Of a stretch of DNA of 53,374 nucleotides, positions 8,423-17,540 are shown piece by piece. The notes under the pieces are model-generated. The model did no database searches. It was given only the letters and a program-made list of their open reading frames with translations, and was not told the origin of the DNA. The stretch lies in the NCBI GenBank assembly GCA_003228685.1, contig QIFC01000015.1, forward strand, positions 1 through 53,374, read 5' to 3'. How positions within the stretch are numbered: position 1 is the first letter of the stretch; each line of letters begins with the position of its first letter. A program made the translations under genes and the position numbers. This stretch comes from Chloroflexota bacterium. GTDB taxonomy: Bacteria; Chloroflexota; Dehalococcoidia; DSTF01; RBG-16-68-14.

Positions 8423-8450
8423 AGGGCTCTCCCATCCATGGGAAAGCCCT
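8423..8450. terminator. Hairpin in the pyrE-like leader
   Basis: AGGGCT-C-TCCCAT, loop CC, ATGGGA-A-AGCCCT makes a 12-bp stem with one C/A mismatch. On the plus strand it is followed by TTGATTAA. On the minus strand, the direction of the gene, CTTCATCATTCC follows, a poor U-tract. It could be an attenuator or only a leader structure. Confidence 0.45.
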
Positions 8451-8592
8451 TTGATTAACCTGGCGTTACTGTCTGACCGGCCCCACGATTGGGTAACCCC
8501 CAGAGGCTTCGGTTCGCGTCAACGGCGACCGATGCTCTCGCTAGTGTGGAGCCTGGCCGCTGTCAGAGGCCCTGCCGTGCTACAGCAGGGCG

Positions 8593-8643
8593 CTATCTGT
8601 CAACCTGCCAGACACCCCAGAGCACCCGATTACATTTCTTCAT
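8593..8643 (-). CDS. 16-residue leader peptide upstream of the pyrE-like gene
   Basis: A very strong ribosome site, AAAGGAGG (8649-8656), stands five bases before an ATG (8643). The ATG opens a frame encoding MKKCNRVLWGVWQVDR and ending in TAG at 8593. The peptide contains two Trp residues three apart and one Cys. A GC-rich hairpin begins two bases after the stop. Placement of promoter, perfect ribosome site, short ORF and hairpins is typical of leader-peptide attenuation or of nascent-chain stalling. What signal it reads (tryptophan supply, another amino acid, an antibiotic, pyrimidine state) is not evident, since the downstream gene is a phosphoribosyltransferase. Confidence 0.6.
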   Translation of the reverse strand: MKKCNRVLWGVWQVDR

Positions 8644-8691
8644 GCGCGCCTCCTTTCGGGCTGCGTCACGTGAGCGGGTCGCTCAATCGAG

Positions 8692-8720
8692 ACGATACTC
8701 CTGCTTGTAACAATTGTCAA
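8692..8720 (-). promoter_or_regulatory. Sigma-70 promoter of the leader peptide/pyrE-like unit
   Basis: On the minus strand TTGACA (8715-8720), a 17-base spacer and TATCGT (8692-8697) match the bacterial consensus 6/6 and 4/6. The -35 overlaps the last bases of the upstream dehydrogenase gene (stop at 8717). Predicted start of RNA is near 8685, about 40 bases before the leader peptide. Confidence 0.65.
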
Positions 8721-9745
8721 GCGGTGGAGCCATCGCTACTCATCGGCCGGGCGGCCCAGACCTGTGGATTTACGCAGTTGGGTGGCTGTCTGCCGTCGAG
8801 CGCCGCGAGGAGGTTGTCGACCGCCATGTCCGCCATGCGGGCGCGCGTGGCCACGCTGGCGGAGCCGATGTGGGGCGTGACCAGCAGGTTGGACAGGCGG
8901 AGCAGCGGGTCGTCTTTGGCTACCGGCTCGGTCTCAGCGACGTCGATCGCGGCTGCGGCGATGCTCTCCGACGCCAGCGCGCGCTGGAGGTCGGCCTCGA
9001 CGACGACAGCGCCACGCGACGTGTTGACGAAGATGGCCGTTTGCTTCATGCGGTCGAACGCCTTCGCGTCGAACATGTGGCGCGTCTGGGGCGTGAGGGG
9101 GACGTGGACGGTGACGAAGTCCGATTGCGCCAGCAGTTCGTCGAACGTGACGGGCGAACAGCCCAACTTCCGCTCCACCTCCGGCTTCGGCGTGCGACTG
9201 GTGTAGAGGATGCGCATCCCGAAGCCGCGAGCGCGGCGGGCGACCGCTTGGCCGATCTCGCCGAGGCCGACGATGCCCAGCGTGGCGCCATGGATGTCGC
9301 GGCCGAGCAGGAAGGCGGGGCTCCACGTCGTCCAGCGGCCGTCGCGGATGGCGCGCTCGCTCTCAGGGAGGCGGCGGGCTGCGGCGAGCAGGAGCGCGAA
9401 CGTCAGATCGGCCGTCGTCTCGGTGAGGACGCCCGGCGTGTTCGTGACGAGTACGTTGTGGGCTGTCGCGGCGCCGACATCGATGTTGTCGTAGCCGGCG
9501 GCCATCGTGCTGACGACTCTGAGCCGCTGCGCGTGGTCCAGGAGTGCGGCGTCGACGGTATCCGTCAGGAGGCAGAGCAGGCCGTCCGCGTCGCGCACGC
9601 CTTCCAGCAGCGCCGCTCGGGGGGGCGGCATGCCTCCGGGCCAGAGGTCCACACCGGCCTCGTCCCGCAATCGACGCAGGCCGTCCCCCGGCAGATCGCG
9701 CGTGACGAAGACCTTGTGTAGACGCGAGCGGCGTCCAGTAGGCAC
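8717..9745 (-). CDS. D-2-hydroxyacid dehydrogenase (glyoxylate/hydroxypyruvate reductase type)
   Basis: This 342-residue NAD(P)-dependent dehydrogenase has all the family marks. The Rossmann motif is GLGEIGQAVA (about residues 160-169). The catalytic trio is the Arg in NTSRGAVV, the Glu in AETEP and the His in TPHIGSAS. The sequence AAGYDNIDVGAA is the substrate-loop signature typical of glyoxylate and hydroxypyruvate reductases (GhrB/GyaR type). It would reduce glyoxylate or hydroxypyruvate in the cytoplasm. The GTG start at 9745 has AAGGA six bases upstream. It sits 9 bases after the DinB gene, suggesting co-transcription. Confidence 0.85.
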   Translation of the reverse strand: MPTGRRSRLHKVFVTRDLPGDGLRRLRDEAGVDLWPGGMPPPRAALLEGVRDADGLLCLLTDTVDAALLDHAQRLRVVSTMAAGYDNIDVGAATAHNVLVTNTPGVLTETTADLTFALLLAAARRLPESERAIRDGRWTTWSPAFLLGRDIHGATLGIVGLGEIGQAVARRARGFGMRILYTSRTPKPEVERKLGCSPVTFDELLAQSDFVTVHVPLTPQTRHMFDAKAFDRMKQTAIFVNTSRGAVVVEADLQRALASESIAAAAIDVAETEPVAKDDPLLRLSNLLVTPHIGSASVATRARMADMAVDNLLAALDGRQPPNCVNPQVWAARPMSSDGSTA

Positions 9746-9754
9746 TAGTGATCC

Positions 9755-10297
9755 TTACTGAAGGCGGACCTGACGTTGGTCGGGCTCGCTGCCGGTCACG
9801 AAGTTCGGCTTGAAGTCGCTCTCGCGGCCGGCGAGCTGCGCTTGATGCATGCGGTCATGGCGGTAGTAGGAGCGCAGCCACTGAAGGACGGTGAGAGTGC
9901 CGAACATGGGCTGCGAGGCCGTGCGGTCGTAGTCGCCGGGCTCGAGCGCTTCGATCATGCTAAGCGTCTTCTCCCGTTGCGCGCGGAGCTGGCCGGCGAG
10001 GTCTTCGACCTTGTACTCATGAGCGTGCTCGAGCGGGATGTCGACCTGCTCGCCGCGGACGGTGGTCACGTCCGGATTGTCCTCGACGAGCGCCTTTTTG
10101 ACCCAGGCACGGTAGGCGGTCTCCATCTCGGCGAGATGGCAGGCTTGCTGCTTGGGGGACCATTGGGCCTCTCCCTCGGCGTCGGACGGAGCGCTCATGG
10201 CTTCGGTCTCGCTGAGCGCCTCGAGCTGAGTGAGGAGCTTGTCGCGCTCCTCGGTCATCTTCTCGACGAGGGCTGTGATGTCTTGCTCAGTAGCCAT
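9755..10297 (-). CDS. DinB-family four-helix-bundle protein
   Basis: This 180-residue all-helical protein fits the DinB/YfiT superfamily. The metal-binding histidines are expected in ACHLAEMETAYRAWV (His near residue 54) and in YYRHDRMHQAQL (two His, about residues 146-150). The middle segment EKTLSMIEALEPGDYDRTASQPMFGTLTVLQWL is typical of this family. Members are metal-dependent thiol transferases (bacillithiol or mycothiol linked) or have unknown roles. The ribosome site AAAGGAGACCGTTAG precedes ATG 10297. A stress or detoxification role is inference only. Confidence 0.75.
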   Translation of the reverse strand: MATEQDITALVEKMTEERDKLLTQLEALSETEAMSAPSDAEGEAQWSPKQQACHLAEMETAYRAWVKKALVEDNPDVTTVRGEQVDIPLEHAHEYKVEDLAGQLRAQREKTLSMIEALEPGDYDRTASQPMFGTLTVLQWLRSYYRHDRMHQAQLAGRESDFKPNFVTGSEPDQRQVRLQ

Positions 10298-10320
10298 CTA
10301 ACGGTCTCCTTTGTCGCCGA

Positions 10321-10340
10321 GGGCGGTCAGTTGACCGCCC
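10321..10340. repeat. Palindromic intergenic repeat, copy 1
   Basis: GGGCGGTCAGTTGACCGCCC is a 9-bp perfect palindrome around GT, followed by CTACA. An identical copy lies 99 bases downstream, followed by TTACA. Confidence 0.75.
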
Positions 10341-10610
10341 CTACACGGCTGCGCCCTTCGACAAGCTCAGGACGATGCTCGGGACAGGCGACACGCTCAG
10401 CACGGAGCGGGAGAGAACTGGGCGGTCAGTTGACCGCCCTTACATGGCCTGTGAAACCCTTCGCTGCGCTCAGGATATGCTTCGACAGGCCCAGCATGGC
10501 GTATGAGATCCTTCCCTCCGGCTGCGCTCAGGACAGGCGCTTCGCTCAGGATGCCGCAGGCCGAAGGCCTGCGACGCAGACCCTTCACTGCGCTCAGGGT
10601 GAAAACCGTC
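10341..10610. repeat. Block of degenerate intergenic repeats
   Basis: The stretch between the DinB and YHS genes has no convincing gene. It is built from variants of two short units: CTTCGACAAGCTCAGGA-like (10355, 10468) and TGCGCTCAGG-like (10463, 10521, 10583). The palindrome GCAGGCCGAAGGCCTGC is also present. These resemble the REP-type repeats scattered between genes in many bacteria. Confidence 0.6.
10420..10439. repeat. Palindromic intergenic repeat, copy 2
   Basis: Exact second copy of the 20-base palindrome at 10321-10340. The two copies lie in the same orientation and bracket a roughly 80-base segment. They may act as transcription terminators or as REP elements. Confidence 0.75.
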
Positions 10611-10621
10611 AACGGCGGCTT

Positions 10622-10840
10622 TCACTTCCAGAATTCCCACCAGCGCTTGGCGGCGGGCTCGTCGCCCATCGACTCCGGCACGTGGTCGGCGCTGAGGTAC
10701 TTCTGCGGGTCGGCGTCGAAATCGGTCTTGCAGCCTGGTGCGCAGAAGTAGTAGGTCTTCCCTTCGTAATCGGACTGTGCCGCCGCGCTATCGGGATCGA
10801 CGTCCATGTCGCAGACGAGGTCCTTCACCATCTCAGCCAT
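10622..10840 (-). CDS. YHS-domain protein
   Basis: This 72-residue protein is a single YHS domain: KDLVCDMDVDPDSAA (Cys10) followed by YEGKTYYFCAPGCKTDFDADPQKYL (Cys33, Cys37). YHS domains bind metal, often copper or another soft metal, and are found in heavy-metal ATPases and as small stand-alone proteins. A short Trp-rich tail (RWWEFWK) follows. A strong ribosome site (GGAGGTGTAAC) precedes the ATG at 10840, and a TATACT -10-like element lies about 45 bases upstream. It appears to be a single-gene unit. Confidence 0.85.
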   Translation of the reverse strand: MAEMVKDLVCDMDVDPDSAAAQSDYEGKTYYFCAPGCKTDFDADPQKYLSADHVPESMGDEPAAKRWWEFWK

Positions 10841-10901
10841 GTTACACCTCCGTGGTCTCCTCAGGTCTGGTTTCTAGGAACAGTATACGACAGCGGGGCG
10901 G

Positions 10902-11681
10902 CTATGTGCGCGTCTGGCTGGCAAGTTCGTCGCAGCGGAGGAGTTCGGCGTCGCCGGAGTGGCGGATGTAGGCGATGAGGCGGTCGAGCATGGCGAGGCG
11001 TCCGGGCCTGCCGATGATCTGCGGGTGCATGGTGAGGATCAGCGCCGCGTCCTCACGCTCGCGGAGGGCGTCGAACTCGTCGCGCCAGATCTCCTCGACC
11101 TCGCTGGCGGAACGCTCCGGCCGCGCCATGAAGAACGGGAAGTCGTCGAGGGTCCAGGAGACGGGCAGTTCGACGAGGCTTGTGCCCCCGTCCAGTTGGT
11201 GCACGTAGGGGCCATCGGCGTCCATCAGGTTGGACGAGTACGCGAAGTCCAAGCCGCTGAGCAGGCCGAGCGTGTGCGACGACAGGTCCCAGGCAGGAGA
11301 GCGATAGCCCACAGGGCGCGCGCCGGTGGCCTTCTGGATCGCCTCGATGCCGCGCTCCAGTTCCTCGCGCTCACCCTCGGCGTTCGGGAAGCTGGCCGGT
11401 GGGACGTGATGGTAGCCGTGGTGCGCGACCTCGTGGCCGCGCTTCGCGCACTCGGCGATGATGCCGCTGTGGTTGTCGGCGGTCCAGCCGGGGACGAAGA
11501 AGGTGGCCTTGGCTTCGTGCTTGTCGAGCAGGTCGAGGACCAGCGGCAGGGCCGTTTTGGGGCCGTAGCGGCCCATGGAGAGCGCGACGGGATGTTCGGC
11601 GTTGGACGGGTCGCGGCCGATCACGCCGGCCTCGGCGTCGACGTCAAAGGTGAGGCAGACGGGGAAGGGATCGTTGATCAT
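10902..11681 (-). CDS. Polysaccharide deacetylase (NodB homology)
   Basis: This 259-residue protein has the NodB fold. Motif 1 is LTFDVD (Asp13, Asp15), motif 2 is GHEVAHHGYHH (metal ligands His88 and His92), and motif 3 is ARPVGYRSPAW. A late LILTMHPQIIGRP supplies the last His. The layout, with the long first loop and MHPQ motif, fits the peptidoglycan/allantoinase-like deacetylases, which remove acyl or formyl groups in the cytoplasm or at the envelope. No signal peptide is seen. TATACT lies nine bases upstream of the ATG with no Shine-Dalgarno site, so the message may be leaderless. Confidence 0.85.
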   Translation of the reverse strand: MINDPFPVCLTFDVDAEAGVIGRDPSNAEHPVALSMGRYGPKTALPLVLDLLDKHEAKATFFVPGWTADNHSGIIAECAKRGHEVAHHGYHHVPPASFPNAEGEREELERGIEAIQKATGARPVGYRSPAWDLSSHTLGLLSGLDFAYSSNLMDADGPYVHQLDGGTSLVELPVSWTLDDFPFFMARPERSASEVEEIWRDEFDALREREDAALILTMHPQIIGRPGRLAMLDRLIAYIRHSGDAELLRCDELASQTRT

Positions 11682-11707
11682 CGCCCGACTAGTATACGAG
11701 ACGCGGG

Positions 11708-12553
11708 CTAGTCGGCGGAGTCGGGCTGCGATTCTGGTTCTTCCTCGTCGGACGGCGGCTTCGGTTCGCCGACCAACTCCTGGAATCGCGGGTCGTCGCG
11801 GATGTTGTCGAAGTCAGCATCCGTGCGGGCTTCCTCGCGGTTTTCGGGGCTGCCTTCGATCGCGCGGCGCAGGTCGTTTAGCGCCTCAGCGGGCTTTCCC
11901 CAGAGCGAGTACATGCAGGCGCGGTTGTAGAAGGTGCCTGCATGGTCGGGGCGTAGGGTGAGCGCGTGGTTGAAGCTCTCAAGGGAGTCTTCGAAAAGCT
12001 TTAAGTGGCGGAGGGTGACACCGCGGTTCTGAAGAGTGTCGGCGTGGTCGGGGCGCAGTTCGAGGACTTGTTTGTAGGCGAGGAGCGCTTGACGATATTG
12101 GCCTGATTTGTAGTAAGCGTTACCGCGGAGGAAGTAGTCTTCAGCTGATAACGCAGCGGGCGACAACGGTTGCGAGTCGGTGAGAAGCTGTCTCAGTTGG
12201 TCCAGCTCATCCGGGGTCCAGTAAGGCTGTTCTTTCGGTCCAAATATCTCCCTGGGAGCTATCTTCTCGAGACTCTGCTGGGCCTGCCAGGCCTCCAATT
12301 GGGCTTCGTACTCGCGGCGCACAGCGTCGGCGTCTTCCTTGCTCCCGCGAGCCTCGGCAAGCTCGATTCGCTTTTCGAACGATTCCCACAGGGCTTTTCG
12401 CTCGTCGCGCCCTTCCTGCCGCCGGGAGCGCCAGATGCCTAGAATGCCGTCCTTGCCAATGATGCCGACTGCTGTCCCGATGGCGCCCACGGCCAAACCG
12501 ATAACGGTGATGATGATGAGAGTGGTCGCCATGATGCCTAGAATGCCTCCCAT
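11708..12553 (-). CDS. Membrane-anchored TPR-repeat protein
   Basis: This 281-residue protein starts with a Gly-rich transmembrane helix (residues about 5-33), then a charged, probably coiled-coil segment (about 40-95). Three TPR units follow (about 135-235): AEDYFLRGNAYYKSGQYRQA, ADTLQNRGVTLRHLKLFEDS and AGTFYNRACMYSLWGKPAEA. The acidic C-terminus (SDEEEPESQPDSAD) is disordered. TPRs bind partner proteins, so this is probably an envelope-linked scaffold; the partner is unknown. The gene ends 26 bases before the deacetylase start and may be read with it. Confidence 0.7.
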   Translation of the reverse strand: MGGILGIMATTLIIITVIGLAVGAIGTAVGIIGKDGILGIWRSRRQEGRDERKALWESFEKRIELAEARGSKEDADAVRREYEAQLEAWQAQQSLEKIAPREIFGPKEQPYWTPDELDQLRQLLTDSQPLSPAALSAEDYFLRGNAYYKSGQYRQALLAYKQVLELRPDHADTLQNRGVTLRHLKLFEDSLESFNHALTLRPDHAGTFYNRACMYSLWGKPAEALNDLRRAIEGSPENREEARTDADFDNIRDDPRFQELVGEPKPPSDEEEPESQPDSAD

Positions 12554-12640
12554 GCGTACGCTCTCTGTTCGCGCGCAGTATACAACGAACCGCAGCTTTC
12601 ACTGCGGTCCGCGAAACGTCTTATAGCTGTCGCGCAGCGA

Positions 12641-14002
12641 CTACTCGATGCCGCCGAACTCCTGGGCCATGGCGACTATTTCGTCCTGGGTGTAGAAATC
12701 GCGGCGATAGTTGGAGTAGCTGTTCGTGCTCTCGTCGAACGTGCCGTCGTACTCCGCCTGGAGGCGGTCGTAGATCTTCTTGACGACGCGGCTGGTGCTC
12801 TTGAAACGCTGTTCGCTGCCGCGCTCCTCCATGGCGCGGTTGAGGAGCGAGACGAGGCCCTCGGCGCCGGAGAGCCCGCCCACGCGGCTGAGTTCGTTCG
12901 TGTCGCGGCCGAACATCGAGGCCTCGAACGGCAGGTAGATGAGGCCGCCGGGCGCGCCGGCCTGGGCGGCGACGCCGGCCTGGTGGATGCCGGCCGCCGT
13001 GGTGAAGACTTCGCCGATGATGGGCGCGCGGTCGGGCAGGGGAGTGACGTCGTTGTGGATCAGGGTCTTCATGTCCTCGAGCGCCGTGAGGTCGAGGCCG
13101 GGGTCGCCGTAGAGGCGTATGAGGGCGGCGATCATCTGCTCGGTCGCCGTGTTGCCCGTGCGCTCGCCGAGTCCGCCGAACGCGACGTTGACCTTGGCGC
13201 CGCCGTAGCGCCAGGCGGCGATCGAGTTGGCCGTCGCGAGGCCGAAGTCGTTGTGGCCGTGGAACTCCAGCTCGGCGCCGGTCTCTTCCTTGATCGTCGT
13301 AAACAGTCGCGGGATGCCCCAGGGGAGGGCGGCGTAGGGGTCGGGCACGCCCCAACCTATCGTGTCGCAGAGGCGGAACTTCGCGATGCCTTTGCTCAGC
13401 TCCAGCGCGCGCTGCATGAACGGGATCACCCAGCCGAAGATGTCGGCGCGCGTGCAGTCCTCCAGGTGGATGCGCGGGATGATGTCGTTCTCCAGCGCGG
13501 TCTCGATCGGCTGGAGGTACTTCTCGATGGCGTCCTCTTTGCTCTTGTGGCCGAGCTTGTCGAAGATGTGGTGGTCGGACGCGGAGGCGAGCATGCCCGT
13601 CTCCTTGATCCGGCCCTGCGAGAGTTCGACGAGCAGCTTGATGTCCTTCGGCGTGGCGCGCGTCCAGGTCGTGACCTTGGGGAAGTCGTAGCCGCGCTCC
13701 AGCAGCTGCTCGATCGTCCAAGCGTCGCGCTTCTGATAGATGAAGGCCTCGACGGCGTAGATGGTGCCGGTGCCGTTGTCGAGTCGATGAAGAAGGTCGT
13801 AGTACTTGATGCGCGCTTCGTGCGGGAAGAGCGCCATGCGGCTGTCCTGCGCGCCGTCCCTGAGGGTGGTGTCGGTGATCAGCTTGGGTCCGTCATCGCC
13901 CTGGGGTGGGAGAACCGGTTCGTCCTCCATCGGGATGGGCGGGAGCTTGCCGTCGAAGTTGTAGTAGACGCGCTCCGAGTTGACCTGCGTGGCGGTTACC
14001 AT
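12641..14002 (-). CDS. DRE-TIM metallolyase, Re-citrate synthase / isopropylmalate synthase-like
   Basis: This 453-residue enzyme belongs to the HMG-lyase-like (DRE-TIM) family. ITDTTLRDGAQ carries the Arg-Asp metal/acid motif, HLEDCTRADIFG lies in the barrel, and HGHNDFGLATANS gives the two metal-binding His. It lacks the LeuA allosteric domain. The internal text LLHRLDNGTG, TGMLASASDHHIFDKLG and RLCDTIGWGVPDPYAALP resembles the clostridial/Dehalococcoides Re-citrate synthase group more than LeuA. It should condense acetyl-CoA with a 2-oxo acid. Homocitrate or citramalate synthesis cannot be excluded. The ribosome site AGGAGG precedes ATG 14002. Confidence 0.75.
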   Translation of the reverse strand: MVTATQVNSERVYYNFDGKLPPIPMEDEPVLPPQGDDGPKLITDTTLRDGAQDSRMALFPHEARIKYYDLLHRLDNGTGTIYAVEAFIYQKRDAWTIEQLLERGYDFPKVTTWTRATPKDIKLLVELSQGRIKETGMLASASDHHIFDKLGHKSKEDAIEKYLQPIETALENDIIPRIHLEDCTRADIFGWVIPFMQRALELSKGIAKFRLCDTIGWGVPDPYAALPWGIPRLFTTIKEETGAELEFHGHNDFGLATANSIAAWRYGGAKVNVAFGGLGERTGNTATEQMIAALIRLYGDPGLDLTALEDMKTLIHNDVTPLPDRAPIIGEVFTTAAGIHQAGVAAQAGAPGGLIYLPFEASMFGRDTNELSRVGGLSGAEGLVSLLNRAMEERGSEQRFKSTSRVVKKIYDRLQAEYDGTFDESTNSYSNYRRDFYTQDEIVAMAQEFGGIE

Positions 14003-14119
14003 GGGACCTCCTGGGGGTGCTTCCGGGTTGTGTGGTATTGATGATGTCTTTAGCGCCTATCGACAGGCTGCATACCTACTGATCATACCATATTGTGCCA
14101 AGGCCGTTGTGAACAGAGG

Positions 14120-15271
14120 CTAGTCGAGGACGCGCAGCTCCCAGAGTTCGTTGAGGTCGTCGTTGCCATCGTTGCCGCCGAAGACGAGCATTGTTGACGA
14201 GTCTTCAAGAAAGATCGCATCGTGGCCGAATCGCGCCGCCGGCCGCAATCCATCGGGCTCCTCGCGCGTCCAGAATTCGTCCTGGATGTGGAGGACCCAG
14301 GTGTCGTTCTCCGCTCCGGCGGCCGTGTTCCCTCCAAACAGCAGCACTTCGTCGTGCGTACTGTCGAGCACGAACGAATAGAAGGTGCGTGGGGAGGGCC
14401 TGGGTGCGCGAAGCACAGTCGTCCAGCCGCGCCCGCTGGAAAGCGTCCAGAGGTCGTCCAGAAACGGTTCATCGGTCGTCTGGCCGCCGAACATGACCAG
14501 ACGGTTCCGGACCGTGTCCCACGTTGCGCGCATGAGACCGCGTTCGACCGGCCGTTCTCCCTCGGGCGAGACCTCTGACCACGTGTCGGTGGTGACGTCC
14601 AGCGCCCAGGCGTCGTCGAACCGGCCGCTGGAGGCGAATCCGTGCGTCACGATGAAGCTCTCGGGCAGGAACGGACGAGTCTCGTCGTCTGGAACGCTGG
14701 GGCTGAACGCGCCGCCCGCACCGTAACGGGCATCGGGAATCGGCCCCGCGGGCGAAAGCTCTGCCCATTGGCCGTCGGCAGGGTCGTACTGCCAAGTGTC
14801 GTTGTAGAAGTTGGATCCCTGCTGTCCGCCGAAGACGAGCATGCGCCCGTTTACGGAGTCCCAGACGGCGTTGTGGCCGTGCCGCGGCCCAGGGCCAGGC
14901 GTCGCCAGTTCGATCCATTCGTCCGCGCCTGGGTCGTACTGCCAGAGGTCGGCGAGGCCGCCGGAGTCGTTCTCTCCGCCGAAGAGGTAGAGGCGCGGTC
15001 CTTCCGCGGGCTGGCCAAGCACCAACGAGTGGTGCTTGCGCGGCGGCGGCAGCAGGCCCGGCGTCAGCCGCTGCTCCCAGATGTACGAGCCGGGTCCGGA
15101 ACCAATCGGGGGCTGTAGTGTCGGCCCCGCCGTCAGCGTGGGCAGGGCGTCGGGGCCGGCGCCGTCTCCGTCGCTACAACCAATCAGGTAGGCCCCCGTG
15201 AGCCCCACGCCGCCCAGCAGTGTCGAACGCAGGAGCGATCGACGGGAGATGAGGCGCGATGTTAGGTCCAT
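14120..15271 (-). CDS. Kelch-repeat lipoprotein with Tat-like signal
   Basis: This 383-residue protein begins with SRRSLLRSTLLGG and a lipobox ending in LIGC, that is, a twin-arginine lipoprotein signal. The rest is a Kelch propeller: about six blades with motifs such as RLYLFGGEND, RMLVFGGQQG, RLVMFGGQTT, VLLFGGNTA and MLVFGGNDG, each followed by DxW and PxPRxxH patterns. Such propellers bind proteins or sugars at the cell surface; no enzymatic motif is seen. The start at 15271 puts the signal peptide at the N-terminus. It follows acsA by 13 bases and is probably co-transcribed. Confidence 0.8.
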   Translation of the reverse strand: MDLTSRLISRRSLLRSTLLGGVGLTGAYLIGCSDGDGAGPDALPTLTAGPTLQPPIGSGPGSYIWEQRLTPGLLPPPRKHHSLVLGQPAEGPRLYLFGGENDSGGLADLWQYDPGADEWIELATPGPGPRHGHNAVWDSVNGRMLVFGGQQGSNFYNDTWQYDPADGQWAELSPAGPIPDARYGAGGAFSPSVPDDETRPFLPESFIVTHGFASSGRFDDAWALDVTTDTWSEVSPEGERPVERGLMRATWDTVRNRLVMFGGQTTDEPFLDDLWTLSSGRGWTTVLRAPRPSPRTFYSFVLDSTHDEVLLFGGNTAAGAENDTWVLHIQDEFWTREEPDGLRPAARFGHDAIFLEDSSTMLVFGGNDGNDDLNELWELRVLD

Positions 15272-15284
15272 AGGTGATGCCGCG

Positions 15285-17030
<1,746 letters not shown>

Positions 17031-17156
17031 GTAGCGCTCCTTCGTGGTGAAGATGTGCGGTACGGAGCTTAGCCTAGGTAGGGGGAAGGCGTCAACAGTT
17101 GGAGTTTCTGCTACACTGGCTTCGTAAATATTCGGCAACAGGGGGAACTCAGAAGC

Positions 17157-17495
17157 ATGCCAACGAAGAACCCGCAAGAGCCGTATCATCGCGTTACTGT
17201 CGATGAGGCTAGGGAGATGATCGATAGCGGCGCCCACATCATCGATGTACGGGACCCGCACGAGTTCCAAGGCGGCCACGTCCCGGCCGCGACGCTGATC
17301 CCGGTCAACAGCGTGTTCGACCGCCGAGATGAGTTGCCGCAGGACGGCGAAATCGTCTTCGTTTGCCAGGTCGGCCAACGCAGCGCGCTCGCCTGCGAGA
17401 TGGCAGCGGCAGCAGGGTTGCCGCCGGAACGTCTGTATAACCTTGACGGCGGAACGGACGCTTGGATCGCATCCGGACAGTCTGTAGAGACCTAA
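17157..17495 (+). CDS. Rhodanese-domain protein
   Basis: This 112-residue protein is a single rhodanese domain. IIDVRDPHEFQGGHVPAAT is the CH2A-like motif, and Cys70 sits in the active loop CQVGQRSA, followed by DGGTDAWIASG. It should move sulphur between thiols or act as a sulphur carrier in the cytoplasm. The active loop is six residues (CQVGQR), as in sulphurtransferases rather than Cdc25-type phosphatases. It has a ribosome site (AGGGGGAACT) and is transcribed divergently from acsA. No sulphur-assimilation genes are adjacent. Confidence 0.85.
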   Translation: MPTKNPQEPYHRVTVDEAREMIDSGAHIIDVRDPHEFQGGHVPAATLIPVNSVFDRRDELPQDGEIVFVCQVGQRSALACEMAAAAGLPPERLYNLDGGTDAWIASGQSVET

Positions 17496-17540
17496 CCCGG
17501 AAATCTAGCCCCTGGCTCCATACGCTACACTCGCTCCGTC

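Larger units (their letters stand above)
8396..8685 (-). promoter_or_regulatory. Long structured 5' leader of the pyrE-like gene
   Basis: From the predicted start near 8685 to the ATG at 8395 the RNA contains a leader peptide (8593-8643) and several paired segments. A GCCCTGC/GCAGGGC hairpin follows directly after the leader-peptide stop. Next comes a nested set CUGAC/GUCAG, GGCC/GGCC and AGGCU/AGCCU, enclosing a CGGUCGC/GCGAACCG hairpin. A final AGGGCU...AGCCCU stem (8423-8450) precedes the gene. No known riboswitch consensus (TPP, FMN, SAM, cobalamin, c-di-GMP, glycine) was recognised. Pairings are by eye and need covariation support. Confidence 0.45.

Noticed and set aside
8396..8700. T-box or PyrR-binding leader before the pyrE-like gene
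   Set aside because: No T-box AGGGTGGNACCGCG motif and no PyrR anti-antiterminator consensus was found.
12621..13721. Long open frame (366 codons) on the minus strand, overlapping the DRE-TIM enzyme
   Set aside because: Arg/His/Pro-rich shadow frame of a GC-rich gene; no family features, while the overlapping frame has clear catalytic motifs.
17031..17378. N-terminal extension of acsA to 17378
   Set aside because: It would overlap the divergent rhodanese gene and lacks a ribosome site; the start at 17030 has one and gives the normal family N-terminus.
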